64,000 nt of DNA from assembly GCF_002289565.1 (NCBI RefSeq), contig NZ_NTFY01000006.1, positions 52,248 to 116,247 of the forward strand, in the 5' to 3' direction. Numbering within the stretch: position 1 is the stretch's first letter; the number at the start of each line of letters is the position of its first letter. The stretch is from Rhodopirellula sp. SM50. Lineage in GTDB: Bacteria > Planctomycetota > Planctomycetia > Pirellulales > Pirellulaceae. The notes below the pieces were generated by a model. The model saw nothing but the letters and a program-made list of their open reading frames with translations. It did no database searches and was not told the origin of the DNA. A program made the translations under genes and the position numbers. Positions 52,564-59,907 of the stretch are shown piece after piece.

Positions 52564-52861
52564 CCGAGATGCCTATCAATTCGATTCGGCACTGGAACGA
52601 GGAAAGGCGACGTCCGTTGCTGTCGCGATGCAAGCGAGACGTTCGCTGCGCGATCTGCAAAACGTGGCCCTTATTCCGTTCCCGACCGAGAAACGTGGGA
52701 ATAGGATCGCAAAGAACACGACGCGAAACCGAATGGAAAAACGCCTGTCCCTCCCTGCGACCCCCAAAGGTTAGTGGTCTCGGACCCAATTGCAAGCTTG
52801 CTTTTGGTCCCCGCTCGATTTAGCATTGAGGCATTCAACTCCTCAAGGCTCCCTCGGCCCC
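52564..52861. other. Divergent promoter region of the giant gene and the PEP-CTERM gene
   Basis: This 298-bp gap separates the two diverging starts. No convincing promoter pair or operator can be pointed to. The ribosome sites on both sides are weak (ATAGGC about 10 bases before the giant start; an AAGG about 15 bases before the PEP-CTERM start). Confidence 0.5.
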
Positions 52862-53608
52862 ATGTTCCATCGTTTGCTTGATCGCCGATCCGTTTGGTCA
52901 TCGCTGATCGGCGTCATCGCGTTTTGCGGGTTTGGATGTTTGAGCGTTCAACCTTGCCCGGCGGACGTCGTCGCTTATTTGACGCCGTCACGGGCCGCCG
53001 CAGCGGAACGTTTTGAGACCGACCTGGTGTTTTCCGGTACCGTCGATGCGATCGGCGACATCGTCGAATGGATCAATTTGGACGTCGTCAAAAGCACCAT
53101 CAATGCTGTCCCGCTGACCGATTACGGTCGGGTCCGATTCGATGCGACTGCCCGGTTCGCGTCCTGGTTCGACGGACAGCAGTTCGGGAGCGGTTCACCG
53201 GGTTTCGAATCGCAAATTGTGTTGGAGTCCTTTCTGCCGGACCCGCCGGTTCCGTTCGAGATCACCAACACCGACGCGTTTGAAATCGGCACGCTGACCT
53301 TTGATTACAGCGGGCTCGGCTTACAACCCGGTGACACGATCAGCTTGGACATTTTCGGCGGTAGCGACGGCTCATCGACCCGGACGACATCGGTCGCGAT
53401 CCGCCCGTCGGGTGCTCAACAGACGATCCTGGTCAATCCAGTTTATTCCTCGCCGCTGGGATCGGAGACGAGTGTCTTCACGATCCCGACCGCGATCCCG
53501 GAACCCAGTGCCGCACTGTTCTTGTCATTGACCCTGCTGGGCGTTTGCGTGCGTCGATCTCGCCGTGCCCCGACCGAAAAAGGGTCAGGAGCCTTTTTGG
53601 AAGAATAG
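52862..53608 (+). CDS. PEP-CTERM sorting-domain protein
   Basis: The 248-residue protein has a signal peptide (MFHRLLDRRSVWSSLIGVIA, then FCGFGCL) and a PEP-CTERM tail: IPTAIPEPSAALFLSLTLLG followed by VCVRRSRR. PEP-CTERM proteins are exported and processed by an exosortase, often ending up in the extracellular matrix. The middle is a beta-rich domain with FDYSGLGLQPGDTISLDIFG; its function is unknown. The ATG at 52862 is chosen because the upstream alternative is a TTG far before the signal peptide. After the usual Arg cluster the frame runs on for 13 residues (APTEKGSGAFLEE) encoded by a palindromic repeat copy, which is unusual for this tail type. Confidence 0.82.
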   Translation: MFHRLLDRRSVWSSLIGVIAFCGFGCLSVQPCPADVVAYLTPSRAAAAERFETDLVFSGTVDAIGDIVEWINLDVVKSTINAVPLTDYGRVRFDATARFASWFDGQQFGSGSPGFESQIVLESFLPDPPVPFEITNTDAFEIGTLTFDYSGLGLQPGDTISLDIFGGSDGSSTRTTSVAIRPSGAQQTILVNPVYSSPLGSETSVFTIPTAIPEPSAALFLSLTLLGVCVRRSRRAPTEKGSGAFLEE

Positions 53609-53722
53609 CCGACCGAAAAAGGGTCAGGAGCCTTTTTGGAAGAATAGGCAAACATCAGCTTCCCATTTTACCAAAAAAGCTCCTGACCCTTTTTTAGTGG
53701 TTGACCCTTTTTTAGTGGTCGG
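53570..53722. repeat. Tandem plus inverted copies of a 39-bp repeat at the gene end
   Basis: Two exact 39-bp copies lie head to tail (53570-53608, 53609-53647), each containing GAAAAAGGGTCAGGAGCC and ending GGAAGAATAG. An inverted, slightly different arm follows at 53671-53722 (GCTCCTGACCCTTTTTTAG, with a partial second copy). The first copy provides the last codons and stop of the PEP-CTERM gene. The inverted arrangement could form a strong hairpin and end transcription. Confidence 0.85.
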
Positions 53723-53913
53723 CTGAGGGAGCTTCGATTGACTGTTTCGTTCGGTTTCCGCGTTTGGGGCGGCGTGGGCATTCTGTGAAGTTGTAGGGGC
53801 GATGGCGGGAATCCGCCAGTTGAGGTGTGATAGACTGTCTGGCAATGAGTCACATCTGTCGACGCGACTCGTTCCCCGCCTACCAGCCTCCCCCCACCGC
53901 GCCAGGCTCCTCC
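53723..53913. other. Short intergenic leader before the PSD1 operon
   Basis: No gene is seen between the repeat and the start of the next operon. The likely promoter of the three-gene operon lies here but cannot be pinpointed. Confidence 0.4.
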
Positions 53914-55578
53914 ATGACTCGCTCGCGCGTCATTGTGATCATCGGAATTGTCATCGGCAGCATGGCAACCCACTCACACACGCTCCAGGCCAGCGACTCG
54001 CTGCATGTCCAGATCGATGCCCTGATTTCGACGCATCCCGATTTCAAAAAACCGGCCGCGATCACCGACGACGCGTCTTTTCTGCGACGAGTCACTTTAG
54101 ATCTGGCGGGCACCATTCCGACCGCCGACGAAGTGCGTGAGTTTCTTGCGGATTCGGCACCCGACAAGCGGACCAAACTCGTCGACCGCCTGCTCGGTTC
54201 ACCGCAATACGCGCGGCGGATGCAATACGTGTTCGATACCATGTTGATGGAACGTCGACCGAATAAACACGTCACCGCTGAGCAATGGCACGCGTATCTG
54301 AAGGATTCGTTTTTGCAAAACAAGTCCTGGCGACAGCTTTCTCAGGAACTGTTGTCGGCCGATGGAACGGACGAACAATCGCGTGCCGCCGCCAGATTTC
54401 TGCTGGATCGCGAATTGAATGTCGACCAGGTAACACGCGACATCGGACGCATCTTCTTGGGCAGGGATCTGGAGTGCGCCCAATGCCATGACCATCCGGC
54501 GATCGACGACTACCTGCAGCGTCATTACTACGGTCTGGCCGCGTTCATCAAGCGGAGCTATCTGGTCAAAGATCCCAAAACAAAAAAATCGTCGATCGGT
54601 GAAAAAGCAGAAGGCGATGTTGAGTTCACATCGGTGTTCACCTCGGAAACGGACCAGACGCCGCCGCGAATGTTGGACGCACCTCCCATCATCGACCCGC
54701 CTTCACGCGGACAGCTTTACACGGTCAAGCCCGAGAAAAATGTACGGGCGGTTCCGGTCTACAGCCGACGTCTCCAACTCGCCAAATCGTTGACGGACGA
54801 TGCCAACCGAGCGTTTCGAGAAAACATTGCAAACCGAATGTGGGCGTTGATGATGGGGCGTGGACTGGTTGATCCCGTGGACATGTGGCACGCCCAGAAC
54901 CCGCCGTCACATCCAGAACTGCTCAATCTGCTCGCCGATTCGCTGTTGGAACACGACTACGATCTGCGGTACTTGCTTCGCGAACTCGCTCTGACGGACA
55001 CCTATCAACGCAGCAGCCGACGGGACGCACTGGATCATGACGCAAACTCGAACCGAGCAACTGACTTCTCGGTCGCGTTGCTCAAACCGCTTTCGCCCGA
55101 GCAACTGGCATTGTCGATGATGCGTGCGACAGGCGTTGCCGAGCAGCAGTTGGCCGTCGCGATTTCCAAGCAAGAAAAGACCGAAGATCCACAGTTGGCG
55201 CTTGATCCGATCTGGCAAGAAGAAGCACTGAACAAGTCGCTGGCAAGTGACACGAAGGTGTTTGTTAACATCTTTGGTTTTGAAGGAGTTCAGAACACAG
55301 CGTTTGACGCGTCGGCAGATCAAGCTCTGTTTCTTCGCAATGGCGCGCTGGTTCAACGTTGGGTGGCGCAAAAGAATGGGCTGTCGGATCGCCTGAATGC
55401 ACTCGATAACGACGCGATTGCCGAAGAGCTGTACGTGTCGGTTTTCTCGCGACTTCCCGACGCGGATGAAACCATGTTTATCGACGAGATGCTCGACGCG
55501 ACCACCGACCGCAAAGCGGATCTCCAGCAATTGGTATGGGCAGCGCTCGTTTCCACCGAGTTTCGATTCAACCACTAA
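53914..55578 (+). CDS. PSCyt2/PSD1 (DUF1549-DUF1553) protein, short form without PSCyt1
   Basis: A 554-residue exported protein. The ATG at 53914 is selected because it opens a signal peptide (MTRSRVIVIIGIVIGSMATH); a longer frame adds 29 residues lacking signal features. DUF1549 landmarks are FLRRVTLDLAGTIPTADEV and LECAQCHDHPAIDDY (Cys188, Cys191, His192). DUF1553 landmarks are NRMWALMMGRGLVDPVDMWH and PPSHPELLNLLADS. Unlike the 973-residue homologue at 6450-9371 it lacks the N-terminal PSCyt1 heme domain. It is the first gene of an operon with the DUF1501 and WD40 genes, 27 bp before the former. Confidence 0.9.
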   Translation: MTRSRVIVIIGIVIGSMATHSHTLQASDSLHVQIDALISTHPDFKKPAAITDDASFLRRVTLDLAGTIPTADEVREFLADSAPDKRTKLVDRLLGSPQYARRMQYVFDTMLMERRPNKHVTAEQWHAYLKDSFLQNKSWRQLSQELLSADGTDEQSRAAARFLLDRELNVDQVTRDIGRIFLGRDLECAQCHDHPAIDDYLQRHYYGLAAFIKRSYLVKDPKTKKSSIGEKAEGDVEFTSVFTSETDQTPPRMLDAPPIIDPPSRGQLYTVKPEKNVRAVPVYSRRLQLAKSLTDDANRAFRENIANRMWALMMGRGLVDPVDMWHAQNPPSHPELLNLLADSLLEHDYDLRYLLRELALTDTYQRSSRRDALDHDANSNRATDFSVALLKPLSPEQLALSMMRATGVAEQQLAVAISKQEKTEDPQLALDPIWQEEALNKSLASDTKVFVNIFGFEGVQNTAFDASADQALFLRNGALVQRWVAQKNGLSDRLNALDNDAIAEELYVSVFSRLPDADETMFIDEMLDATTDRKADLQQLVWAALVSTEFRFNH

Positions 55579-55605
55579 CCGTTCAAGTTTCGACGGAGAA
55601 CATCC

Positions 55606-56865
55606 ATGCGACGAAATCAAGACTGCAACGGCATCGATCACTTGATCGCTCGGCGAGGCTTTTTGTGGGGCTCCGCCGCCGGTGCGATCGGGTTGGGGGC
55701 GCTCTCCAGTCCCTTGAACGCCGCCCGCCTTCAGCAGCAACAAAAGCGGGTGTTGCAGATCTATCTGCAAGGCGGGGTGAGTCAATTGGAATCCTGGGAT
55801 CCCAAGCCGGGCACGCAGTACGGTGGCCCGTTCCAAGCAATCCCGACGTCGGTTCCCGGCATCCACATCTCCGAATTACTGCCGCACACGGCCAGTCGGA
55901 TGCACTTGCTTTCGCTGGTCCGGAGCATCAATTCGAAGATCGGCGATCACCGACAGGGCATGCTGTTTATGGAAAAGGGACGGCGCGCCGGCGACTATCC
56001 CTACTTCGGTTCGGTTGTCTCAAAATATCTGGCTCCCGCCGATGCCGAACTGCCCGGCTACATTCACATCAGCAAACGCGGCATCGTTGATTCGACGGCT
56101 GCGTTCTTGGGGGCTCGCCACGCCGAACTGAAACTGTTGGGCGATCAGGCACCGGCAAACCTCGCCTCTCCCAACACGATCGACGAAACGGCTGATGAGG
56201 CTCGCCAACGGCTGCGTGTTCAATTTGACCGCCGGTTCTCACAGCAACGTTCACGTGCGCTGACGGATGTCTACAACAGTTCGTTCGAACAAGCTGAGAA
56301 GCTGATGAAACGCAAGGCGATGTTTGAGGGCGATGTCAGCGAACACGACCTGGACCGTTACGGGCGCCACGACTTTGGTCGTCATTGCATTCTCGCGCGT
56401 GACTTACTGGAGAACGGGGCGACGTGCGTTAAAGTCACGCATCATGGTTACGATACGCACGCCGAGAATTTTAATTTCCACCTGGAGCAACTCGGTGAGT
56501 TCGACAAAACGTTTGCGATGCTGCTCGACGACATCCACGATCGCGGAATGCTGGACAGTACATTGGTGATCGTCTATTCCGAGATGGGACGCACGCCGAA
56601 AATCAATACGAAATACGGTCGTGATCATTGGGGGACGGCGTGGTCCGTTGCGATGGGCGGCTGCGGCATTCAGTCCGCTGCCGTGATTGGCAAAACCAAC
56701 GACGAGGGGACTGAGGTCGTCGAACGCGAAGTCGACGGCGGACATCTGTTTCACACGTATCTGTCTGCGCTCGGGCTTGATTCCACGACGGACCACGATG
56801 TTGCCGGAAAATCAATTCCGATCGGCGACCCCGCCGCCGCGCCGATTGAGGAGCTGTTGGCATGA
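55606..56865 (+). CDS. DUF1501 family protein (Tat-exported)
   Basis: The 419-residue protein begins with a twin-arginine signal (ARRGFLWGSAAGAIGLG). DUF1501 features are LQIYLQGGVSQLESWDPKPG, SKIGDHRQGMLFM, THHGYDTHAENF, VIVYSEMGRTPKIN and GRDHWGTAWSVAMGG. A GGAGAA ribosome site lies just upstream of the ATG. The gene follows the short PSD1-type gene and overlaps the next gene by four bases. It is a distant paralogue of the protein at 4944-6443 and shares the operon logic. Confidence 0.92.
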   Translation: MRRNQDCNGIDHLIARRGFLWGSAAGAIGLGALSSPLNAARLQQQQKRVLQIYLQGGVSQLESWDPKPGTQYGGPFQAIPTSVPGIHISELLPHTASRMHLLSLVRSINSKIGDHRQGMLFMEKGRRAGDYPYFGSVVSKYLAPADAELPGYIHISKRGIVDSTAAFLGARHAELKLLGDQAPANLASPNTIDETADEARQRLRVQFDRRFSQQRSRALTDVYNSSFEQAEKLMKRKAMFEGDVSEHDLDRYGRHDFGRHCILARDLLENGATCVKVTHHGYDTHAENFNFHLEQLGEFDKTFAMLLDDIHDRGMLDSTLVIVYSEMGRTPKINTKYGRDHWGTAWSVAMGGCGIQSAAVIGKTNDEGTEVVEREVDGGHLFHTYLSALGLDSTTDHDVAGKSIPIGDPAAAPIEELLA

Positions 56866-57899
56866 ATTCAAACGCAACCATCGATCCGGTTCAGACGCAC
56901 CTCATCAGCGAACTGAAGCATTCCCGGCCACTGACCACGCTCCGCGTCGATCCGGCGTCTCGCTATGTCGCCGCGGGCGCGCAAGACCTGGATGTTCAAC
57001 TCTGGGATCTTGAGGACGGCAGACTCAGAACGCTGAGTGGGCATCAAAGCTGGGTTCGATCCATCGATTTTTCAGCCGACTCGAAACAGCTCTACACGGC
57101 TTGCTGGGGCGGAGTCGTCAACATTTGGGACCTCACCCAGGACGCTCCTGCGATCATCCGCAGCATCCCCGCTCATCAGGGCGCCGCCCGCTGGGTGCGA
57201 GTCAGCCCCGACGGCACGCGTCTGGCGACGTGCGGCAACGACTTGCTCGTCAGACTGTGGAACATTGAAACCGGAGAGCAATTGCTGGAACTCAAAGGGC
57301 ACGAGCGACATGTCTACGGTGTCGACTTTCACCCCGACGGCGGGCACTTGGTTTCTCAAGATCTGATGGGCGCCATCTTGATTTGGGATCTGAAAACGGG
57401 TGAGCAGCAACGCAAAATCAATGCCGGCATGATGACGGGCTACGACAAAAAATTTGCGGCGGATATGGGCGGCGCACGAGACATGCAATTCAATGCCTGC
57501 GGAAGCCGATGGGCCAGCGCGGGGATCACCAAGGTGGTGAACTCGTTCGCCGGGATTCAAGATCCGATCATCGTGGTCTTCGACTGGGAAACCGGTGAAG
57601 CGACGCGGCAACTTCGAGCGGCCGAAAATTTTAAAGGAGTCGCATGGGCGGTACGGTTTCATCCCCAAGGCTTCCTGGTCGGCGGCGGTGCGGACAAATC
57701 AGGCAAAGGCGAGCTTTGGTTTTACAACGATGACAGTGACGAAGCATTTCACACCTTCAAAATGAAAAGCGCAGCCCGCGGCGTGGATCTTGTCGGAGCC
57801 GACCGATTGGCCGTCGCCCATGCCGACGGCCACGTCCGGCTGTACCAGATGACCGCCGAAGCCCCCGAGCCGGACGAAGCAACTGAGGTCGACGCGTAG
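56862..57899 (+). CDS. WD40-repeat protein
   Basis: A 345-residue beta-propeller protein with at least six WD40-type blades, for example VQLWDLEDGRLRTLSGHQSW, VNIWDLTQD, VRLWNIETGEQLLELKGHER and ILIWDLKTGEQ. No signal peptide or membrane segment is visible, so it may stay in the cytoplasm although its two operon partners are exported. Its start overlaps the stop of the DUF1501 gene (ATGA), indicating translational coupling. WD40 proteins in PSD1/DUF1501 operons recur in Planctomycetes (general knowledge, no specific source), with unknown role, probably as a binding scaffold. Confidence 0.9.
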   Translation: MNSNATIDPVQTHLISELKHSRPLTTLRVDPASRYVAAGAQDLDVQLWDLEDGRLRTLSGHQSWVRSIDFSADSKQLYTACWGGVVNIWDLTQDAPAIIRSIPAHQGAARWVRVSPDGTRLATCGNDLLVRLWNIETGEQLLELKGHERHVYGVDFHPDGGHLVSQDLMGAILIWDLKTGEQQRKINAGMMTGYDKKFAADMGGARDMQFNACGSRWASAGITKVVNSFAGIQDPIIVVFDWETGEATRQLRAAENFKGVAWAVRFHPQGFLVGGGADKSGKGELWFYNDDSDEAFHTFKMKSAARGVDLVGADRLAVAHADGHVRLYQMTAEAPEPDEATEVDA

Positions 57900-58213
57900 C
57901 GGGTGACAGTTGAGTTCTCTCGCCTCTTTAGAGGAAGAGACAAGCTGCGATAATGCCAGGCAGCGGGGAGAGCTAAATCCAATCCGTCGACGAGGCGCAA
58001 TCCGATCGCTGGTCCGTGGCCACCTACCCCGAGATCATTCAACGAAACGGGTGCTCAACGACTTTTTCGTCGATGCGACAAACTCAGCGCCGTCTGGGCA
58101 GCATGACTAACCCTGCAGGGAGACGTAGAACGGGGTGGCGGGAGATATTCCGCAGTCCAACGGAGCAGTATGTGCTTTTTACCTCGGTCGGACCACCAAT
58201 GATTATTCGTCCG

Positions 58214-58610
58214 CGCTGCTAGCCGACGCCTGACTGCCACGGCCCACTTCTTTTTTTGTGTCTTCTCGCGTTTTTTGTGGCAATTGATCTGCGGCGGTTT
58301 GACTGGTGCGCTGACGTACTTGCTGGAAGGGGCTCACGCAAAGTCGCCAAGCCGCAAAGATTAGAACTCATTCCTTTGCGGCTTAGCGTCTTTGCGTGAT
58401 CCTTGTTTCGCGTGGGCCACACTCACGCCACACTTGATACGCTCGCACTGCGCCCACCGGATTTCATCGAACCTCCGTTTCCGAAGATTCGCATTTGATG
58501 TCACGGTTCGATAGATGCGCGGTCGACCAAGACAAACCGACGCCTGAAGTGCCGACCGCTGATTGGGATGCCGAATTTCCCTTCGCGATTCCGATCGGGT
58601 ACATTGGCCG
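58214..58610 (+). repeat. Duplicated segment, copy A
   Basis: This aligns with 59906-60481 in three blocks: CGCTGCTAGCCGACGCC to about 58308, GCCCACCGG...CGCATTTGATGTCACGG to about 58540, and AATTTCCC...TACATTGGCCG at 58573-58610. It is interrupted by an insertion that copy B lacks. Confidence 0.75.
58334..58399. repeat. 26-bp inverted repeat (hairpin) inserted in copy A
   Basis: Arms 58334-58359 and 58374-58399 pair at 24 of 26 positions (TCACGCAAAG...AAGCCGCAAAG against its complement). Similar CTTTGCG...GCGTGA palindromes are common dispersed repeats in many bacteria (from memory). Confidence 0.75.
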
Positions 58611-58648
58611 CGAGCGACGATGGCTCAAGCTGTCGTCGCGGCCGACCG

Positions 58649-58739
58649 CGCGAACTATGTGGTGCACCGCAGTCGGCGAGTTGAGTTCGTTTTTGAGTTC
58701 AGGTCGATCGCGCCGACGCGGTGACCACCGCCGTTCGCC
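58649..58739 (+). other. attC-like recombination site 1
   Basis: This 91-bp site runs from a CGCGAAC box (58649-58655) to a GTTCGCC box (58733-58739). Inside, CACCGC-A-GTCGGCG pairs with CGCCGACGCGGTG, leaving one unpaired A, as with the extrahelical bases of integron attC hairpins. TGCAC lies 8 bases after the left AAC, and GTGACC is exactly 6 bases before GTTC. Both spacings are shared with sites 2 and 3. Confidence 0.68.
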
Positions 58740-58816
58740 GACAGGGGTTGGCATTGATTGCCTCCCCTTCGGCCGCACGCTAGAATGTCAACCGACACTT
58801 AACGGCGAGCGAAAAA

Positions 58817-59026
58817 ATGCAAAGTGAACCAGAAACCGTAAAACAAGCCGCTTCGTCCATTCTTCAGGGTCTTCCTGACGACGTAACGTGGGAGCGTGTG
58901 CAGTATCACCTTTTTGTCCGTCAACAAGTCGAACTTGGGTTGGCAGACGCTGAGGCTGGGCGGCTTCTTGAAACGTCAGATGTTCGCAAACGGCTGGATG
59001 CGGCTAAAGCGAATGCATCCAAATGA
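58817..59026 (+). CDS. Antitoxin of a ParE/RelE-type toxin-antitoxin pair
   Basis: This 69-residue protein carries LPDDVTWERVQYHLFVRQQV followed by ELGLADAEAGRLLE, a pattern found in small antitoxins paired with ParE/RelE toxins in Planctomycetes and Cyanobacteria. Its stop overlaps the toxin start by four bases (ATGA). The ATG at 58817 has a GGCGAG about 9 bases upstream. It likely binds the toxin and represses its own promoter, as is usual for type II systems (inference). It begins 78 bp past attC-like site 1, like a promoter-bearing gene cassette. Confidence 0.82.
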   Translation: MQSEPETVKQAASSILQGLPDDVTWERVQYHLFVRQQVELGLADAEAGRLLETSDVRKRLDAAKANASK

Positions 59027-59355
59027 AGCTCCGCTGGACCGAAAGGGCGACGGATCAATTGATTGGTGTCCACGACTACATTGCTCAATCCTCTCCAGAG
59101 TTCGCTTCTGCGGTTGCCGAACGAATTTTCGCTCGCCCTGAGCCACAACTCATCGATTTCCCGTACTCCGGATCCGTTGTTCCCGAATACGGACGTAAAG
59201 ACATTCGCGAAGTGTTCTCCGACTCATATCGCATCATACATCAAGTATTGCCCGATGAGGTTCGTATACTTGCTGTGATTCATGGATCGATGACCCTACC
59301 AACGTCTCCTCCATCAGATGGCGAACCAGACGATGCACGTGAGCCGCCGAGTTGA
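59023..59355 (+). CDS. ParE/RelE-family toxin
   Basis: A 110-residue toxin of the ParE/RelE superfamily: MKLRWTERATDQLIGVHDYI, FPYSGSVVPEYGRKDIREVF, SYRIIHQVLPDEVRILAVIH. Family members usually end soon after the last strand (VIHGS...). Here a tail of about 20 residues follows, and its last part (GEPDDAREPPS plus stop) is encoded by the attC-like site 2 beginning at 59320. Targets in the family are gyrase (ParE) or ribosome-bound mRNA (RelE); which applies is not determined. Confidence 0.85.
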   Translation: MKLRWTERATDQLIGVHDYIAQSSPEFASAVAERIFARPEPQLIDFPYSGSVVPEYGRKDIREVFSDSYRIIHQVLPDEVRILAVIHGSMTLPTSPPSDGEPDDAREPPS

Positions 59356-59409
59356 GTTTATTGAAGTGGCGAGTCGTTCGCGGCGACCACGTGATCGCCA
59401 CCGTTCTGC
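59320..59409 (+). other. attC-like recombination site 2
   Basis: A 90-bp site from GGCGAAC (59320-59326) to GTTCTGC (59403-59409). The stem CACGTG-A-G-x-CGCCG pairs across the site, again leaving one unpaired A. TGCAC lies 8 bases after AAC and GTGATC is 6 bases before GTTC. It overlaps the 3' end of the ParE-type gene, so the cassette ends as integron cassettes normally do, just past the coding region. Confidence 0.68.
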
Positions 59410-59444
59410 CGACACAATAGAGACGGACAACCGCATCGATCGAA

Positions 59445-59792
59445 ATGTTGCCACTTGACGGAATAGACGACGTAAATCCGTACCAGAACACCGGCGGCAC
59501 TCCTACCACCGAATCTGATTCTGGATGGAATCATAAATTGCTCTGGCTCATACCCTGGGCGTCTGGTGCTTGCTCTGTGCTTATTGCTGTCGCGATAGAC
59601 CAAACGATCTATGTGGTGCCAGGGCCCGGAATTCTGTACTGGATTGGCGGACTTGTGGTCGCAATTTTTGCTTCGTTTCGTGTGGCTAATCGGTTCGCGA
59701 CAAAACTCGGTTTCGCAGTCGGAGCAATTGTGTTGTCGGCGGCACAGATCCTATTCATCGGATACTATATAGCGCGGCCCTACATGGAATGA
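59445..59792 (+). CDS. Small membrane protein, cassette-borne
   Basis: A 115-residue protein with a hydrophilic start (DDVNPYQNTGGTPTTESDSG; an NPYQ-type motif is common in small planctomycete membrane proteins) and three or four hydrophobic helices (LLWLIPWASGACSVLIAVAI, GILYWIGGLVVAIFASF, LGFAVGAIVLSAAQILFIGY). No family is recognised. It lies between attC-like sites 2 and 3, 36 bp after the GTTC of site 2, exactly as a one-gene cassette would be placed. Confidence 0.72.
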   Translation: MLPLDGIDDVNPYQNTGGTPTTESDSGWNHKLLWLIPWASGACSVLIAVAIDQTIYVVPGPGILYWIGGLVVAIFASFRVANRFATKLGFAVGAIVLSAAQILFIGYYIARPYME

Positions 59793-59816
59793 TCCGCGGG
59801 CACTGTCCGGAAGAGC

Positions 59817-59907
59817 GGCGAACGATTCCGATGCACGGGAGCGGCGAAGTCATTTTTTTGATATATGAAACTCTCTCGTCGCCGCCCCGTGATCGGTGCC
59901 GTTCACG
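59817..59907 (+). other. attC-like recombination site 3
   Basis: A 91-bp site from GGCGAAC (59817-59823) to GTTCACG (59901-59907). The stem CACGGG-A-GCGGCGA pairs with TCGCCGCCCCGTG, with a single unpaired A; TGCAC lies 9 bases after AAC and GTGATC 6 bases before GTTC. Copy B of the duplicated segment starts directly after it. Confidence 0.68.

Larger units (their letters stand above)
57900..58648. other. Non-coding stretch with duplicated segment copy A
   Basis: No gene is supported. From 58214 to about 58610 it holds copy A of a duplicated non-coding segment whose partner is at 59906-60481, with a separate ~130-bp palindromic insertion (58310-58440). The part before 58214 contains no recognisable feature. 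Confidence 0.6.

Noticed and set aside
11720-52260. Many long open frames on the plus strand opposite the giant gene (up to about 425 codons)
   Set aside because: They mirror the codon pattern of the giant gene, have no recognisable domains or ribosome sites, and disappear into low-complexity Val/Gly/Arg sequence.
58125-58215. A possible fourth attC-like site before copy A
   Set aside because: The stretch ends with TTCGTCC next to the CGCTGCTA start of copy A, but it lacks the GCGAAC box, TGCAC and the GTGAYC-N6-GTTC spacing shared by the three accepted sites.
58495-58827. Plus-strand open frame of about 110 codons before the antitoxin gene
   Set aside because: It runs through copy A and attC-like site 1 and lacks any domain or ribosome site; the sequence is better explained as non-coding.
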